Below, in pieces: positions 9,513 through 17,852 of a stretch of 64,000 nt of DNA (positions within the stretch are counted from its first letter, which is position 1; every line of letters begins with the position of its first letter). The DNA lies in assembly GCF_029767755.1 (NCBI RefSeq), contig NZ_JARUQS010000003.1, positions 126,446 through 190,445 of the forward strand. The letters run 5' to 3'. Both the position numbers and the translations under genes were made by a program. Origin of the DNA: Thiomicrorhabdus sp. zzn3. GTDB lineage: Bacteria > Pseudomonadota > Gammaproteobacteria > Thiomicrospirales > Thiomicrospiraceae. The notes below the pieces were generated by a model that saw nothing but the letters and a program-made list of their open reading frames with translations, did no database searches and was not told the DNA's origin.

Positions 9513-10955
9513 ATGAACTGTTTTTTCAACCGCTATGCGGATCTTCCCAACCACTTTTACAGCTATGCAAGCCCCGAGCCCCTGGAGAAGGCTGTCCTTG
9601 TGCACCGCAACCCAATTCTCGAGAACGAGCTGGCTCTAACCCTGACCGAGGCCGAACTCATCCAAATGAGTTCAGGCAACCAATTTCCGCAAGGCTGTTC
9701 GCCACTGGCACAGAAATACACCGGGCACCAGTTCGGCCATTACAATCCAGATCTGGGGGACGGACGCGGGTTACTGCTTGGCCAGTGGCATGATTCACAG
9801 CAGCAATCGTGGGATTTTCATCTTAAAGGCTGTGGGCGCACCCCCTACTCAAGACGCGGTGACGGTCGGGCCGTCTTGCGCTCGGCCATTCGCGAATACC
9901 TCGGCAGCGAAGCACTGCATGCTTTGGGCATTCCCAGCACGCGATGCCTGGCACTGTGCCACAGCGACGAACGCGTACAACGTGAACAACTGGAACCACG
10001 GGCCAGCTATATTCGAGTGGCTAAAACTCATGTGCGTTTTGGCCACTTTGAGTGGTTGGCACAACACCAGGACAAGCAAGGCATGCAGCAACTGGCGGAC
10101 TATGTCATCGAAACTGTTTATCCCGATTTAATCGCTCTGCCTGAAGCGAACCGTTACGCCCGGTTGTTGGAGACCATTTGCGCCAAGACGGCCAAGTTAA
10201 TTGCCGCCTGGCAAGCGATTGGTTTCTGCCACGGCGTACTCAATACTGACAATATGTCCGTTGCTGGCGAAACCTTTGATTTCGGGCCCTTTGCTTTTAT
10301 GGACGATTTCAAACTCCACTATATCTGCAACCATTCCGATTTCGAAGGTCGTTATGCCTATAGCCAGCAACCCAATATCGGCTATTGGAACTGCCAGGTA
10401 CTGGCCGGCGCCTTTGGATTGCTGGTAGATGATCAGGCTCAACATAAAGCCCTCAACACCTACATCGAAACCTATAACCGCGCCTACCTAAGCAAGATGT
10501 TGGCAAAACTAGGGCTTAGCGAGACACTCAAAGGTGACAAATTGCTGGTCGCCGATCTGATTATCTTAATGGATCAATCTTCTCTGGACTTTCACCAGTT
10601 CTTTTTAAGCTTGGCTGACTGTAAAACTGAACAGGCCTGTTTGGATTTGAAGCTCATTAAAGATACGCCTGAATGGCGCAAGTGGCTGCAAGCCTACTAT
10701 CAGAGACGCGCCCAAGAACAAGACCCGCAAAACGTCAATGCGCAAATCCGTGAGAACACGCCTAAATTTGTTCTCAGGAATTACATTGCCCAAGAAGTCA
10801 TCGAAGCCGCCGAACGGGGGGATTTCTCACTATTTGAACAGTGCTTTAATGCCCTTCACTCTCCTTATGTGAGAATGGAGGATATTCCACAACGTTACTA
10901 TCAGCCTCCGCAAAACCCGATACAAAAAGGGATTGCGCTAAGCTGCTCATCTTAA
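9513..10955 (+). CDS. selO: Protein adenylyltransferase SelO
   Basis: SelO (YdiU family) is a pseudokinase-fold enzyme that transfers AMP from ATP to Ser/Thr/Tyr of redox-related proteins. Diagnostic blocks are GDGRGLLLGQW, LKGCGRTPYSRRGDGRAVLR, FCHGVLNTDNMS (catalytic loop) and DFGPFAFMDDF (metal-binding DFG). The C-terminus CSS places Cys478 where animal homologues carry selenocysteine. ATG 9513 gives 480 aa, matching E. coli (478). A TTG at 9471 would extend it by 14 residues. GCG replaces the usual GAG in the glycine-rich block (KGCGRTPYS), a small deviation. The gene carries one exact dispersed repeat at 10632. Confidence 0.93.
   Translation: MNCFFNRYADLPNHFYSYASPEPLEKAVLVHRNPILENELALTLTEAELIQMSSGNQFPQGCSPLAQKYTGHQFGHYNPDLGDGRGLLLGQWHDSQQQSWDFHLKGCGRTPYSRRGDGRAVLRSAIREYLGSEALHALGIPSTRCLALCHSDERVQREQLEPRASYIRVAKTHVRFGHFEWLAQHQDKQGMQQLADYVIETVYPDLIALPEANRYARLLETICAKTAKLIAAWQAIGFCHGVLNTDNMSVAGETFDFGPFAFMDDFKLHYICNHSDFEGRYAYSQQPNIGYWNCQVLAGAFGLLVDDQAQHKALNTYIETYNRAYLSKMLAKLGLSETLKGDKLLVADLIILMDQSSLDFHQFFLSLADCKTEQACLDLKLIKDTPEWRKWLQAYYQRRAQEQDPQNVNAQIRENTPKFVLRNYIAQEVIEAAERGDFSLFEQCFNALHSPYVRMEDIPQRYYQPPQNPIQKGIALSCSS
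10632..10639 (-). repeat. Dispersed CAGGCCTG repeat, copy 5
   Basis: Inside selO, read EQAC. The reverse strand reads AACAGGCCTGTTCAGTTTT, with a complete right arm. Confidence 0.88.
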
Positions 10956-11102
10956 AGAGTTGGACGACAAGCACTACAAACGCGCACAGACGTTTTAATT
11001 TTGTATAAAATAACCTTCTTAATAAAATATGTCAGCGTTGGCTATTTTAAGAGTAGGCTTTCAACGCTAGCTAATGCCTATTCTGATGTTCGGAGGCTTA
11101 TC

Positions 11103-11456
11103 ATGGAACAGCCGTCATCCGCTTTAAGCGAAAAGCGTAAGCAGGAGCGTATTGAGATCAAACGCTCGGTGCAAGTTCTGGTTGCAGACAAAATTCTGCA
11201 AGGTCACTTGGTGGATCTGTCTACCATTGGTGTGGGTTTGCTTATCAATGAGGCGGTGGATAGTGGTGTTGAACTCAGCGTAAAGTTCACCTTACCGGAT
11301 CAGGACGGCATTGCAGAATTGTTATTGGATGGTCGCGTTGCGCATTGCACCCCGAGCGGCCACCTCTATACTATCGGCATCGAATTCACTGTGCTAAGTC
11401 CGCATCAAAAAACGGTCATCAGTGCTTTTACCGAATCCAAGCAACCGCTGGCTTAA
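11103..11456 (+). CDS. PilZ-domain protein
   Basis: PilZ domains bind cyclic di-GMP and tune motility, pili or surface polymers. Both ligand motifs are present: RKQER near the N-terminus (RxxxR) and DLSTIGVG (D/NxSxxG) about 30 residues later, within a 117-aa single-domain protein. ATG 11103 follows GGAGG by seven bases. The frame is open upstream to 11001 but that segment has no PilZ character. A second PilZ-like gene starts 19 bases downstream, so the two are probably co-transcribed. The effector target is unknown. Confidence 0.85.
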   Translation: MEQPSSALSEKRKQERIEIKRSVQVLVADKILQGHLVDLSTIGVGLLINEAVDSGVELSVKFTLPDQDGIAELLLDGRVAHCTPSGHLYTIGIEFTVLSPHQKTVISAFTESKQPLA

Positions 11457-11475
11457 GTTTTTCTGGTGAATTTTA

Positions 11476-11814
11476 ATGGACAGTGTCAAAACCGATCGTA
11501 AAGCCACACTGTATGGGCGAAATGGACATGCTGAAGCCCGTCTTGTTGAGCTTTCTACACAAGGCGTTGGCGTGCACTCAAACCGTGGTGCGCGGGTCGG
11601 GACGGAACTGGAAGTGGAATTTGAACTGCCCGCACTGGAACGCTTTCTCACCCTCAAGCTAACCGGAAAAGTCACTGATCGACATAATGCAGGCGATCAA
11701 ATTCACCTTCACATCCAATTCAATCACCTTGATGCACACTCCAAAGAAGCCATTCAAGACTTCATCAACTACAAAGAACGTTTAAGCAAAATGAGCGTAC
11801 GGGCCACCTCTTAA
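11476..11814 (+). CDS. Degenerate PilZ-like protein
   Basis: This 112-aa product aligns by eye with the preceding PilZ protein: ELSTQGVGVHS replaces DLSTIGVG, then VGTELEVEFELP and a KVTDR strand. The N-terminal RxxxR ligand motif is missing (DRKATLYGR is the nearest) and Asp of the second motif is Glu. That pattern predicts weak or absent cyclic di-GMP binding and suggests a partner or scaffold role. It lies 19 bases after the canonical PilZ gene and converges on the HDAC-like gene. It looks like a tandem duplicate that has diverged. Confidence 0.65.
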   Translation: MDSVKTDRKATLYGRNGHAEARLVELSTQGVGVHSNRGARVGTELEVEFELPALERFLTLKLTGKVTDRHNAGDQIHLHIQFNHLDAHSKEAIQDFINYKERLSKMSVRATS

Positions 11815-11831
11815 GCGCTAAACTCATTACT

Positions 11832-12971
11832 CTAAACGCGATGAATACGCTTTAAAATCTCAAGTTGGCGGCTATAGTCGTTTTCAGGGCGCGGTGACGG
11901 ACCAATCACATCTTTAGACAGTTCCGAGCCCAAGAGCACCTCAAAACTGCCCGCCACCGAATGCACCAACGGCTCAAGTTCATAACCACCGCCGAGAGAG
12001 AGCGCTAAACGACCACCGCACAATTCGCTCGCCGCCTGTTTAAGCTTGTCCACCAAACGGTTGAACCCGGTCACACTCATGCGATGCTCGGCCAGAGGGT
12101 CCTGCCAGTGGGCGTCATAGCCGGCAAACGCGATGATATGCTGCGGTTGAAAGGCGCGCAGCTTGGGCAGAATCACCTCATCAAAGACATTTAAATAGGC
12201 TTGATCGCCAGCCCCGCTGCCAAACGGACAGTTCACATTCGTTCCCGCCGCATCGCCCTTGCCGATCAATTCAGCCGCACCGGTCATCGGCCAGTAGGGA
12301 TGCTGGTGAATCGACACGGCCATGATGGAAGGATCGGATTCCGTCAAATCCTGGGTACCGTTGCCGTGATGCACATCAAAATCAATAATCGCTACCCGCT
12401 CCACGCCGCGGTATTTCTGCAACGCTTTGGCGGCAATCACGTCGGAATTAAACAAACAGAACCCCATCGCCTTGTCTTCCAGGGCGTGGTGGCCGGGTGG
12501 GCGCAACAAGGCAAAACCGTTATCCACCAGACGATCATAAACCGCCAAATTCAGTTGAATCGCACCGCCAGCCGCCATTTTAGCGGCGGCAAAGGTGTCT
12601 TCGGTCAGATAGGTATCGCCCACATAAGGGTTAAAATAGCCGCCACCGTATTCGCTGATGCTGGCAATCTCATCAATATAGCCTGGCGAGTGCACCCACT
12701 CCAACTCCTCACGCGTCGCCAGACGGGCTGCAACCGGGCTCAGCTTGGACCACAGGCCGCGCGCTTCCAATTCACGGTCTATCGCCACCAAGCGCTGAGC
12801 ATTTTCAGGATGTTCCGCCATATCATGTTTAAAAAACAGTGGATCCAGTACCACACCGGTTTGCTGAGCACTTCTCACGGTCGGTTGAGCGCAACTGGCG
12901 ATACCCAATGGCAAGGAAACCGAGGTACCCAAAGCCAGTAACCGTTGAATAAATTCTCTGCGTCCTTGCAT
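11832..12971 (-). CDS. Exported histone-deacetylase-family hydrolase (Tat lipoprotein)
   Basis: This is an arginase-fold zinc deacetylase of the HDAC/acetylpolyamine amidohydrolase superfamily. RPPGHHALEDKAMGFC holds the catalytic His pair, DFDVHHGNGTQ and GYDAHWQDPL supply the zinc Asp/His/Asp, and GGGY the transition-state Tyr. Unusually, the N-terminus is a twin-arginine-like signal (GRREFIQRLLALG) ending in a lipobox (IASC), so the enzyme should be exported and lipid anchored. Two ATGs abut at 12974 and 12971. The second sits better behind GAGGA. It is the third minus-strand gene after parE and a secreted protein of unknown function. Substrates may be acetylated polyamines or small amides, which is inference. 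Confidence 0.85.
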   Translation of the reverse strand: MQGRREFIQRLLALGTSVSLPLGIASCAQPTVRSAQQTGVVLDPLFFKHDMAEHPENAQRLVAIDRELEARGLWSKLSPVAARLATREELEWVHSPGYIDEIASISEYGGGYFNPYVGDTYLTEDTFAAAKMAAGGAIQLNLAVYDRLVDNGFALLRPPGHHALEDKAMGFCLFNSDVIAAKALQKYRGVERVAIIDFDVHHGNGTQDLTESDPSIMAVSIHQHPYWPMTGAAELIGKGDAAGTNVNCPFGSGAGDQAYLNVFDEVILPKLRAFQPQHIIAFAGYDAHWQDPLAEHRMSVTGFNRLVDKLKQAASELCGGRLALSLGGGYELEPLVHSVAGSFEVLLGSELSKDVIGPSPRPENDYSRQLEILKRIHRV

Positions 12972-13053
12972 CATTCTTTCCTCGTTTTAACCTTTGATCA
13001 CGGCACTGGAGCACGTGCAAAATGGCTCCTCATCTTTGCAAGGCAACCAAAGC

Positions 13054-13608
13054 TTACTTACACACATCCTGATAGGGCTCCAACAGTTTTTTCAATCCCC
13101 TTAAGGAAAACGCATAAGTGGGTTTTCCTAAAGCACGGTGAGAAAAGGTAACCTCCAGCTTTTCTCCTTGCTTTAAGTTTTCCAGAAGCGATTGGTAACC
13201 TTCTTGCATGACGTTCATCGATTTCACACTTTGCGGATCCAGTTCAATTCGCACCCGATTAGACACCTCTTCAAAGGTATTGTGGGGCTTGAGAACCGCC
13301 TGCCACTTGAAAGCCGGATCGCCTGCTTGGCCGTCAATACGGTAATCCGCCTGCAATAAACGCGGCAATTCGCTCATCACTTCATCGTTAAACAGCAACA
13401 CTTCCAACATCGGAAACGGCGACTGACTGGAACAACGGATCCCGAAGAATACCTCTCTGTCTGGCATTTTGGTAAACAGTTCAATATGCTCCGCACTCTG
13501 TTGCGCATCACGATAAACGCTCAGATGATAATCTTGAAAAACGCTCTGCTCAGCAGCCTGCACTGACGCCGTCAACACAACGGCCATTAACCCCAAAATT
13601 CTTAACAC
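13054..13608 (-). CDS. Secreted protein of unknown function
   Basis: The 184-aa product begins with a clear Sec signal peptide (MLRILGLMAVVLTASVQA, then AEQS), so it should be periplasmic or outer-membrane associated. The mature part is mixed alpha/beta without repeats. It has two cysteines, one in GIRCSSQ and one four residues from the start of the C-terminal tail (QDVCK), which could pair. I recognise no family. GTG 13608 is the start in frame and the ribosome-binding site is weak. It lies between parE and the HDAC-like gene on the same strand, with gaps of 84 and 82 bases. Confidence 0.7.
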   Translation of the reverse strand: MLRILGLMAVVLTASVQAAEQSVFQDYHLSVYRDAQQSAEHIELFTKMPDREVFFGIRCSSQSPFPMLEVLLFNDEVMSELPRLLQADYRIDGQAGDPAFKWQAVLKPHNTFEEVSNRVRIELDPQSVKSMNVMQEGYQSLLENLKQGEKLEVTFSHRALGKPTYAFSLRGLKKLLEPYQDVCK

Positions 13609-13675
13609 CTTAAATCACTTTTTTTATTTATTATTGACGATCTTGTTCGGCGAAATATCGCTTCAGCCAACTGTA

Positions 13676-13683
13676 CAGGCCTG
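13676..13683 (-). repeat. Dispersed CAGGCCTG repeat, copy 6
   Basis: Intergenic, nine bases past the parE stop. The reverse strand reads ACCAGGCCTGTACAGTT, preceded by a T-run. Confidence 0.85.
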
Positions 13684-13692
13684 GTAAAAAAA

Positions 13693-15579
13693 TCACAGTG
13701 CCGCCAAATCGCCTTTATTTTCCAGCCAGGCTTTGCGATCCGAGGCTCGCTTCTTATTGAGCAGCATATCCATCATTTCGTGATCGCGCTCCGTCGGCTC
13801 CAATTGCAACTGCACCAAACGTCGACTTTCCGGCATCATGGTGGTTTCCCGCAACTGTTTCGGGTTCATTTCCCCCAACCCCTTAAAGCGGGTGACCTGA
13901 ACTTTACCCGGCATTTTTTCCGCAGCAATACGATCCAACACCCCCTGGCGTTCGTACTCATCCAAAGCGTAAAACACCTGCTTGCCGACATCGATACGAT
14001 ACAGCGGCGGCATCGCCACATAAACATGACCGGCTTCTACCAGTCTGGGAAAGTGGCGTACAAACAAGGCGCAGATCAAGGTGGCAATATGCGCGCCATC
14101 GGAATCGGCATCTGCGAGAATACAGATCTTACCGTAACGTAATCCACTCAAATCGTCTGATCCGGGATCCACGCCGATCGCCACACTGATGTCATGAATT
14201 TCCTGTGACGCCAATACCTGACCCGCTTCCACTTCCCAGGTATTCAAAATCTTACCACGCAACGGCATGATCGCCTGAGTGTTTTTATCCCTCGCCTGTT
14301 TGGCGGAGCCGCCGGCAGAATCCCCTTCCACCAGAAACAGTTCGGTCAAAGTCAGGTCGGATTCGGTGCAGTCCGCCAGCTTTCCAGGCAGCGCCGGACC
14401 GGAAGTGATTTTTTTACGCGTGACTTTTTTGGCTTTTTTACTGCGGTTACTGGCATTGTTAATCACCAGTTCGGCTATTTTCTCGGCCACTTCGGTATGC
14501 TGGTTCAACCACAAACTCAGCGCGTCCTTGACCACGCCGGAGATAAACGGCACGCATTCGCGCGACGACAGGCGCTCTTTAGTTTGCCCGGCAAACTGCG
14601 GTTCGTAGACCTTGGCCGATAACACAAAGGCCACATTCTGCCAGACGTCTTCCGGAGTAATTTTGATGCCTCGCGGAATCAGGTTACGAAACTCGCAAAA
14701 CTCGCGCACCGCATCGGTCGCCCCGGCACGCAAGCCATTGACGTGCGTCCCGCCCTGCGGGGTCGGAATCAGGTTGACATAACTTTCCATCAGCGTTTCC
14801 GACGGTTCAACCAGCCAGGCAATTGCCCAGGAGACCCCTTCGCTGTCGCCTTGGCTTTCCCCCAAAAAACCTTCCAACGGCAAGCGCTCCAAACCGTCAA
14901 GCGCATCGTTCAGATAATCTTTCAAGCCGTTTTCATAGTGCCACACTTCGGATTCACTGGACGCTTCGTCGACAAAGGTGACTTTAAGCCCCGGGCTGAG
15001 TACCGCTTTGGCACGCAACAGATATTTCAGTTTCGCCAACGCATATTTAGGCGTATCAAAAAATTGCGCATCCGGCCAGAAACGCACCAGGGTTCCGGTG
15101 TTCTTTTTGCCGACTTTGCCGATCACTTCCAGCGGCTTGGAAAGCTCACCATTTTCGAATGCAATGTCATAGAGTTTGCTGTCACGGCGAATCTGGATTT
15201 CGACCTTTTTGGAGAGCGCATTGACCACCGAGATCCCGACGCCATGCAGACCACCGGAAAACTTGTAGGCTTTATTGGAGAACTTCCCCCCGGCATGGAG
15301 ACGGGTCATAATCACTTCCACCCCCGGCACGCCCTCTTCCGGGTGAATATCCACCGGCATCCCACGACCGTTATCCAGTACGCTCATGGAACCGTCCGCA
15401 TGATGGGTCACGGTAATTTCACTGGCAAATCCAGCCAAGGCTTCGTCCACACTGTTGTCAATCACCTCCTGCGCCAAATGATTAGGCCTGGTGGTATCGG
15501 TATACATGCCCGGGCGCTTGCGCACCGGATCCAGACCCGTTAAAACTTCAATCTCAGCCGCATTGTAGTTTCCGCTCAC
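13693..15579 (-). CDS. parE: DNA topoisomerase IV subunit B
   Basis: ParE is the ATPase subunit of the ParC2E2 decatenase. The GHKL ATPase shows DNSVDEALAG, DNGRGMPVDIHPEEG and GGLHGVGISVVNALS. The TOPRIM domain shows LVEGDSAGGSAKQARD and DADSDGAHI. At 628 aa it matches E. coli ParE (630) and lacks the long insert of GyrB. The start is GTG 15579, nine bases behind AGGAG. The dispersed-repeat variant TAGGCCTG occurs at 15483, read TRP on the coding strand. The gene is divergent from pdxH, with 46 bases between starts. Confidence 0.95.
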   Translation of the reverse strand: MSGNYNAAEIEVLTGLDPVRKRPGMYTDTTRPNHLAQEVIDNSVDEALAGFASEITVTHHADGSMSVLDNGRGMPVDIHPEEGVPGVEVIMTRLHAGGKFSNKAYKFSGGLHGVGISVVNALSKKVEIQIRRDSKLYDIAFENGELSKPLEVIGKVGKKNTGTLVRFWPDAQFFDTPKYALAKLKYLLRAKAVLSPGLKVTFVDEASSESEVWHYENGLKDYLNDALDGLERLPLEGFLGESQGDSEGVSWAIAWLVEPSETLMESYVNLIPTPQGGTHVNGLRAGATDAVREFCEFRNLIPRGIKITPEDVWQNVAFVLSAKVYEPQFAGQTKERLSSRECVPFISGVVKDALSLWLNQHTEVAEKIAELVINNASNRSKKAKKVTRKKITSGPALPGKLADCTESDLTLTELFLVEGDSAGGSAKQARDKNTQAIMPLRGKILNTWEVEAGQVLASQEIHDISVAIGVDPGSDDLSGLRYGKICILADADSDGAHIATLICALFVRHFPRLVEAGHVYVAMPPLYRIDVGKQVFYALDEYERQGVLDRIAAEKMPGKVQVTRFKGLGEMNPKQLRETTMMPESRRLVQLQLEPTERDHEMMDMLLNKKRASDRKAWLENKGDLAAL

Positions 15580-15625
15580 AGTTGAGGACTCCTAGTGATA
15601 GAATGGTGTTAATTGTTCTTAATCA

Positions 15626-16306
15626 ATGTCAGAATCATATCATATCACCATGCCAAATCGAGACTACCATCAGGAACGCCGGGATTACGAATTCGCACGC
15701 TTGGATCGTGATGCCTTGGATGCCAACCCTTTTTTACAGTTTTCCAAATGGATGGACGACGCCATCGAGCAGAAAACCATCGACCCGACCGCCATGTCCG
15801 TGGCCACGGTGGATCAAGACGGCCAGCCGCACAGCCGTATTGTGTTGCTGAAAGCATTTGATGAAAACGGCTTCGTTTTCTATACGCATTACGACAGTGA
15901 TAAAGGGCATGAACTGGAGAGCAATGCCAAAACGGCGCTGCTGTTTTTCTGGCCGGAAATGGATCGCCAGATCCGCATCGAAGGGTGTGTGGAGAAGCTC
16001 AGCATTGCAGCGTCGGAAAGCTATTTTCACAGTCGCCCACGCGACAGTCAGCTGGCTGCGTTTATCTCCAAACAGAGTCAAGTGGTCGCGAATCGTGAAG
16101 AACTCGAACAGCGTCTTGAAGCCGCGAAAGCCCAATATGCGGAGCAGACCGTACCGCATCCGCCGCACTGGGGCGGTTACCGCGTGATTCCGCAGCGTTT
16201 TGAGTTCTGGCAAGGGCGTCCAAACCGCATGCACGACCGTTTCCGCTATGACAAAACGGCCGCAGAAACTGAACAGGCCTGGTCTATTGATCGCCTGTCA
16301 CCCTAG
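15626..16306 (+). CDS. pdxH: Pyridoxamine/pyridoxine 5'-phosphate oxidase
   Basis: This FMN enzyme makes pyridoxal 5'-phosphate in the last step of vitamin B6 synthesis and salvage. Family marks are the N-terminal NRDYHQERRDYEFARL, MSVATVDQDGQPHSRIVLLK, FYTHYDSDKG, QIRIEG, SRPRDSQLAAFISKQS and the FMN/PLP-binding C-terminus FWQGRPNRMHDRFRY with final RLSP. At 226 aa it is near the usual 215-220. Starting at ATG 15650 would give 218 aa and is a real alternative, as neither has a good ribosome-binding site. An exact dispersed repeat lies 25 bases before the stop. Confidence 0.93.
   Translation: MSESYHITMPNRDYHQERRDYEFARLDRDALDANPFLQFSKWMDDAIEQKTIDPTAMSVATVDQDGQPHSRIVLLKAFDENGFVFYTHYDSDKGHELESNAKTALLFFWPEMDRQIRIEGCVEKLSIAASESYFHSRPRDSQLAAFISKQSQVVANREELEQRLEAAKAQYAEQTVPHPPHWGGYRVIPQRFEFWQGRPNRMHDRFRYDKTAAETEQAWSIDRLSP
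16274..16281 (-). repeat. Dispersed CAGGCCTG repeat, copy 7
   Basis: Near the 3' end of pdxH, read EQAW. The reverse strand reads ACCAGGCCTGTTCAGTTT, a full consensus match. Confidence 0.9.
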
Positions 16307-16351
16307 GACTTTCCCTGCAGTATTTCCCGTAGACAAAATCCAAAACGATTT

Positions 16352-17035
16352 ATGCAACAGAGCACCATTAAACTCTCTCCAAGCTGGCTGAAGGTGGTCG
16401 GCGCCGAATTCGATAAACCTTACATGCAGGAACTCAAAGCGTTTTTGCAGGCTGAAAAAGCCGCCGGCAAACACATTCTTCCTAAGGGAAGTCAATGGTT
16501 CAATGCATTGAACAGCACTCCTTTTGAAGATGTCAAAGTGGTGATTATCGGCCAGGATCCTTATCCGACGCCCGGCCATGCGCACGGACTCTGCTTCTCG
16601 GTGCAACCCGACGTTAAACCACTGCCTAAGTCACTGCTCAACATCAACAAAGAACTCTCAGAAGACCTGGGCGTGGAAAATCACCATTGCGGTTATCTGC
16701 AATCCTGGGCAGACCAGGGCGTACTGCTGCTAAACGCCGTGCTGACCGTGGAAGCCCGCCACCCGAATTCGCACCAAAACCGTGGCTGGGAACACTTTAC
16801 CGATGCCATTATTCAGGCGATTAACGATCACAAGGAGCACTGTGTATTTATTCTCTGGGGCAGCTACGCGCAAAAGAAAGGGCGTATGATCGACACCGAT
16901 AAACATCTGGTCTTAAAAAGCGCGCATCCCTCGCCGCTTTCCGCCTATCGCGGCTTCTTCGGCAGCCGTCCGTTTTCCAAAACCAATGCCTACCTTGAGG
17001 CGCATGGGCAGACGCCGATTAACTGGCAGTTATAA
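16352..17035 (+). CDS. ung: Uracil-DNA glycosylase (family 1)
   Basis: Ung removes uracil from DNA to start base excision repair. The water-activating loop [14 protein letters not shown], the uracil-specificity Asn in [10 protein letters not shown] and the DNA-intercalating loop [13 protein letters not shown] are all intact. At 227 aa it matches E. coli (229). It follows pdxH by 45 bases. It converges on plsC across a hairpin built around a dispersed repeat core. Confidence 0.96.
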   Translation: MQQSTIKLSPSWLKVVGAEFDKPYMQELKAFLQAEKAAGKHILPKGSQWFNALNSTPFEDVKVVIIGQDPYPTPGHAHGLCFSVQPDVKPLPKSLLNINKELSEDLGVENHHCGYLQSWADQGVLLLNAVLTVEARHPNSHQNRGWEHFTDAIIQAINDHKEHCVFILWGSYAQKKGRMIDTDKHLVLKSAHPSPLSAYRGFFGSRPFSKTNAYLEAHGQTPINWQL

Positions 17036-17062
17036 TCTGACTTGCCATTACCACCCATAAAA

Positions 17063-17086
17063 AAACCCAGCAGGCCTGCTGGGTTT
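17063..17086 (-). terminator. Intrinsic terminator of plsC (repeat core at tip)
   Basis: A perfect 24-base palindrome has arms AAACCCAGCA and TGCTGGGTTT and GGCC at its tip. On the minus strand it is followed by a T-run (plus-strand A-run 17059-17065), which fits the convergent plsC transcript. On the plus strand only three Ts follow, so it is weaker for ung. Confidence 0.8.
17071..17078. repeat. Dispersed CAGGCCTG repeat, copy 8 (in terminator)
   Basis: The octamer is the apex of the plsC/ung terminator. Its flanks serve the hairpin and do not follow the extended consensus, so it may be coincidental or co-opted. Confidence 0.6.
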
Positions 17087-17108
17087 CTCAGATTAGAACA
17101 ACGGTTTT

Positions 17109-17852
17109 TCAGATGGGAGGCTCACTTTCGCTCTTTGGTTCAGCCGAAGACATATGTTGGCTATACCAGTCCGCAATCGCTTGATTGATCTCGGCCACAC
17201 TCATATTCGCCGCATCCAGCGGTTCACTGATATGCACCTCAATTAACCCCGGTTTTTTCATAAAACTGTTTTTGGGCCAGAAACTTCCGGCATTGTGCGC
17301 CACCAGATAGACCGGCACCTTGGCCTTGGTGGCTAACATCGAACCGCCGACATTGATTTTGCCCAGCTCATTCGGCGGCATGCGCGTACCTTCCGGAAAC
17401 AACACGATCCAGTCGCCCTGCTGCAATCGGCTCTGCCCCTCTTTAAGCAATTGGTTCAAAGCCTGACGACCCGCCCCACGGTCGATCGCAATCGGATGCA
17501 GCAAGCTCATCCCCCAGCCAAAAAACGGAATGCGCAGCAGCTCGCGTTTCAACACATAGGCCTGACGTGGAAAAATCTGCTGAAACGCCAGTGTTTCCCA
17601 GGTTGACTCATGGCGGGAAAGGATCAATCCCGCACGGCTCGGGTCAATATGCTCCTGGCCGTGCACTTTAAAGCGCAATCCACAAGTGACACGCAACCAC
17701 CACAGACAGAAACGTGCCCACCAGCGCATATAGTTATAACGCGTTTCAAATGAAAACGGACGCGTTAACTGACCGCTCACAGAAAAGAAAATCATCGACA
17801 ATGTCTGCCCCAACAGATACACCGCCGAGCGTAAAAACCAAATTACTTTCAC
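17109..17852 (-). CDS. plsC: 1-acyl-sn-glycerol-3-phosphate acyltransferase
   Basis: PlsC acylates lysophosphatidic acid to phosphatidic acid at the inner membrane. The HX4D-type motif appears as SRHESTWET, with Glu in the last position as in many proteobacterial relatives. FPEGTR is the substrate-phosphate block, and an N-terminal membrane helix (FLRSAVYLLGQTLSMIFF) anchors the protein. It is 247 aa. The start overlaps the gmhB stop by four bases, so translation is coupled. The glyQ-glyS-gmhB-plsC order matches pseudomonads. A one-mismatch repeat (TAGGCCTG) is at 17557. Confidence 0.9.
   Translation of the reverse strand: MKVIWFLRSAVYLLGQTLSMIFFSVSGQLTRPFSFETRYNYMRWWARFCLWWLRVTCGLRFKVHGQEHIDPSRAGLILSRHESTWETLAFQQIFPRQAYVLKRELLRIPFFGWGMSLLHPIAIDRGAGRQALNQLLKEGQSRLQQGDWIVLFPEGTRMPPNELGKINVGGSMLATKAKVPVYLVAHNAGSFWPKNSFMKKPGLIEVHISEPLDAANMSVAEINQAIADWYSQHMSSAEPKSESEPPI

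Noticed and set aside
12201..12941. 246-codon plus-strand frame opposite the HDAC-like gene
   Set aside because: It is antisense to a gene with complete catalytic motifs. Its residues (Arg/His/Gln-rich) are typical of a shadow frame.
14743..15543. 266-codon plus-strand frame opposite parE
   Set aside because: It is antisense to conserved ParE motifs and has no recognisable start signal or domain.
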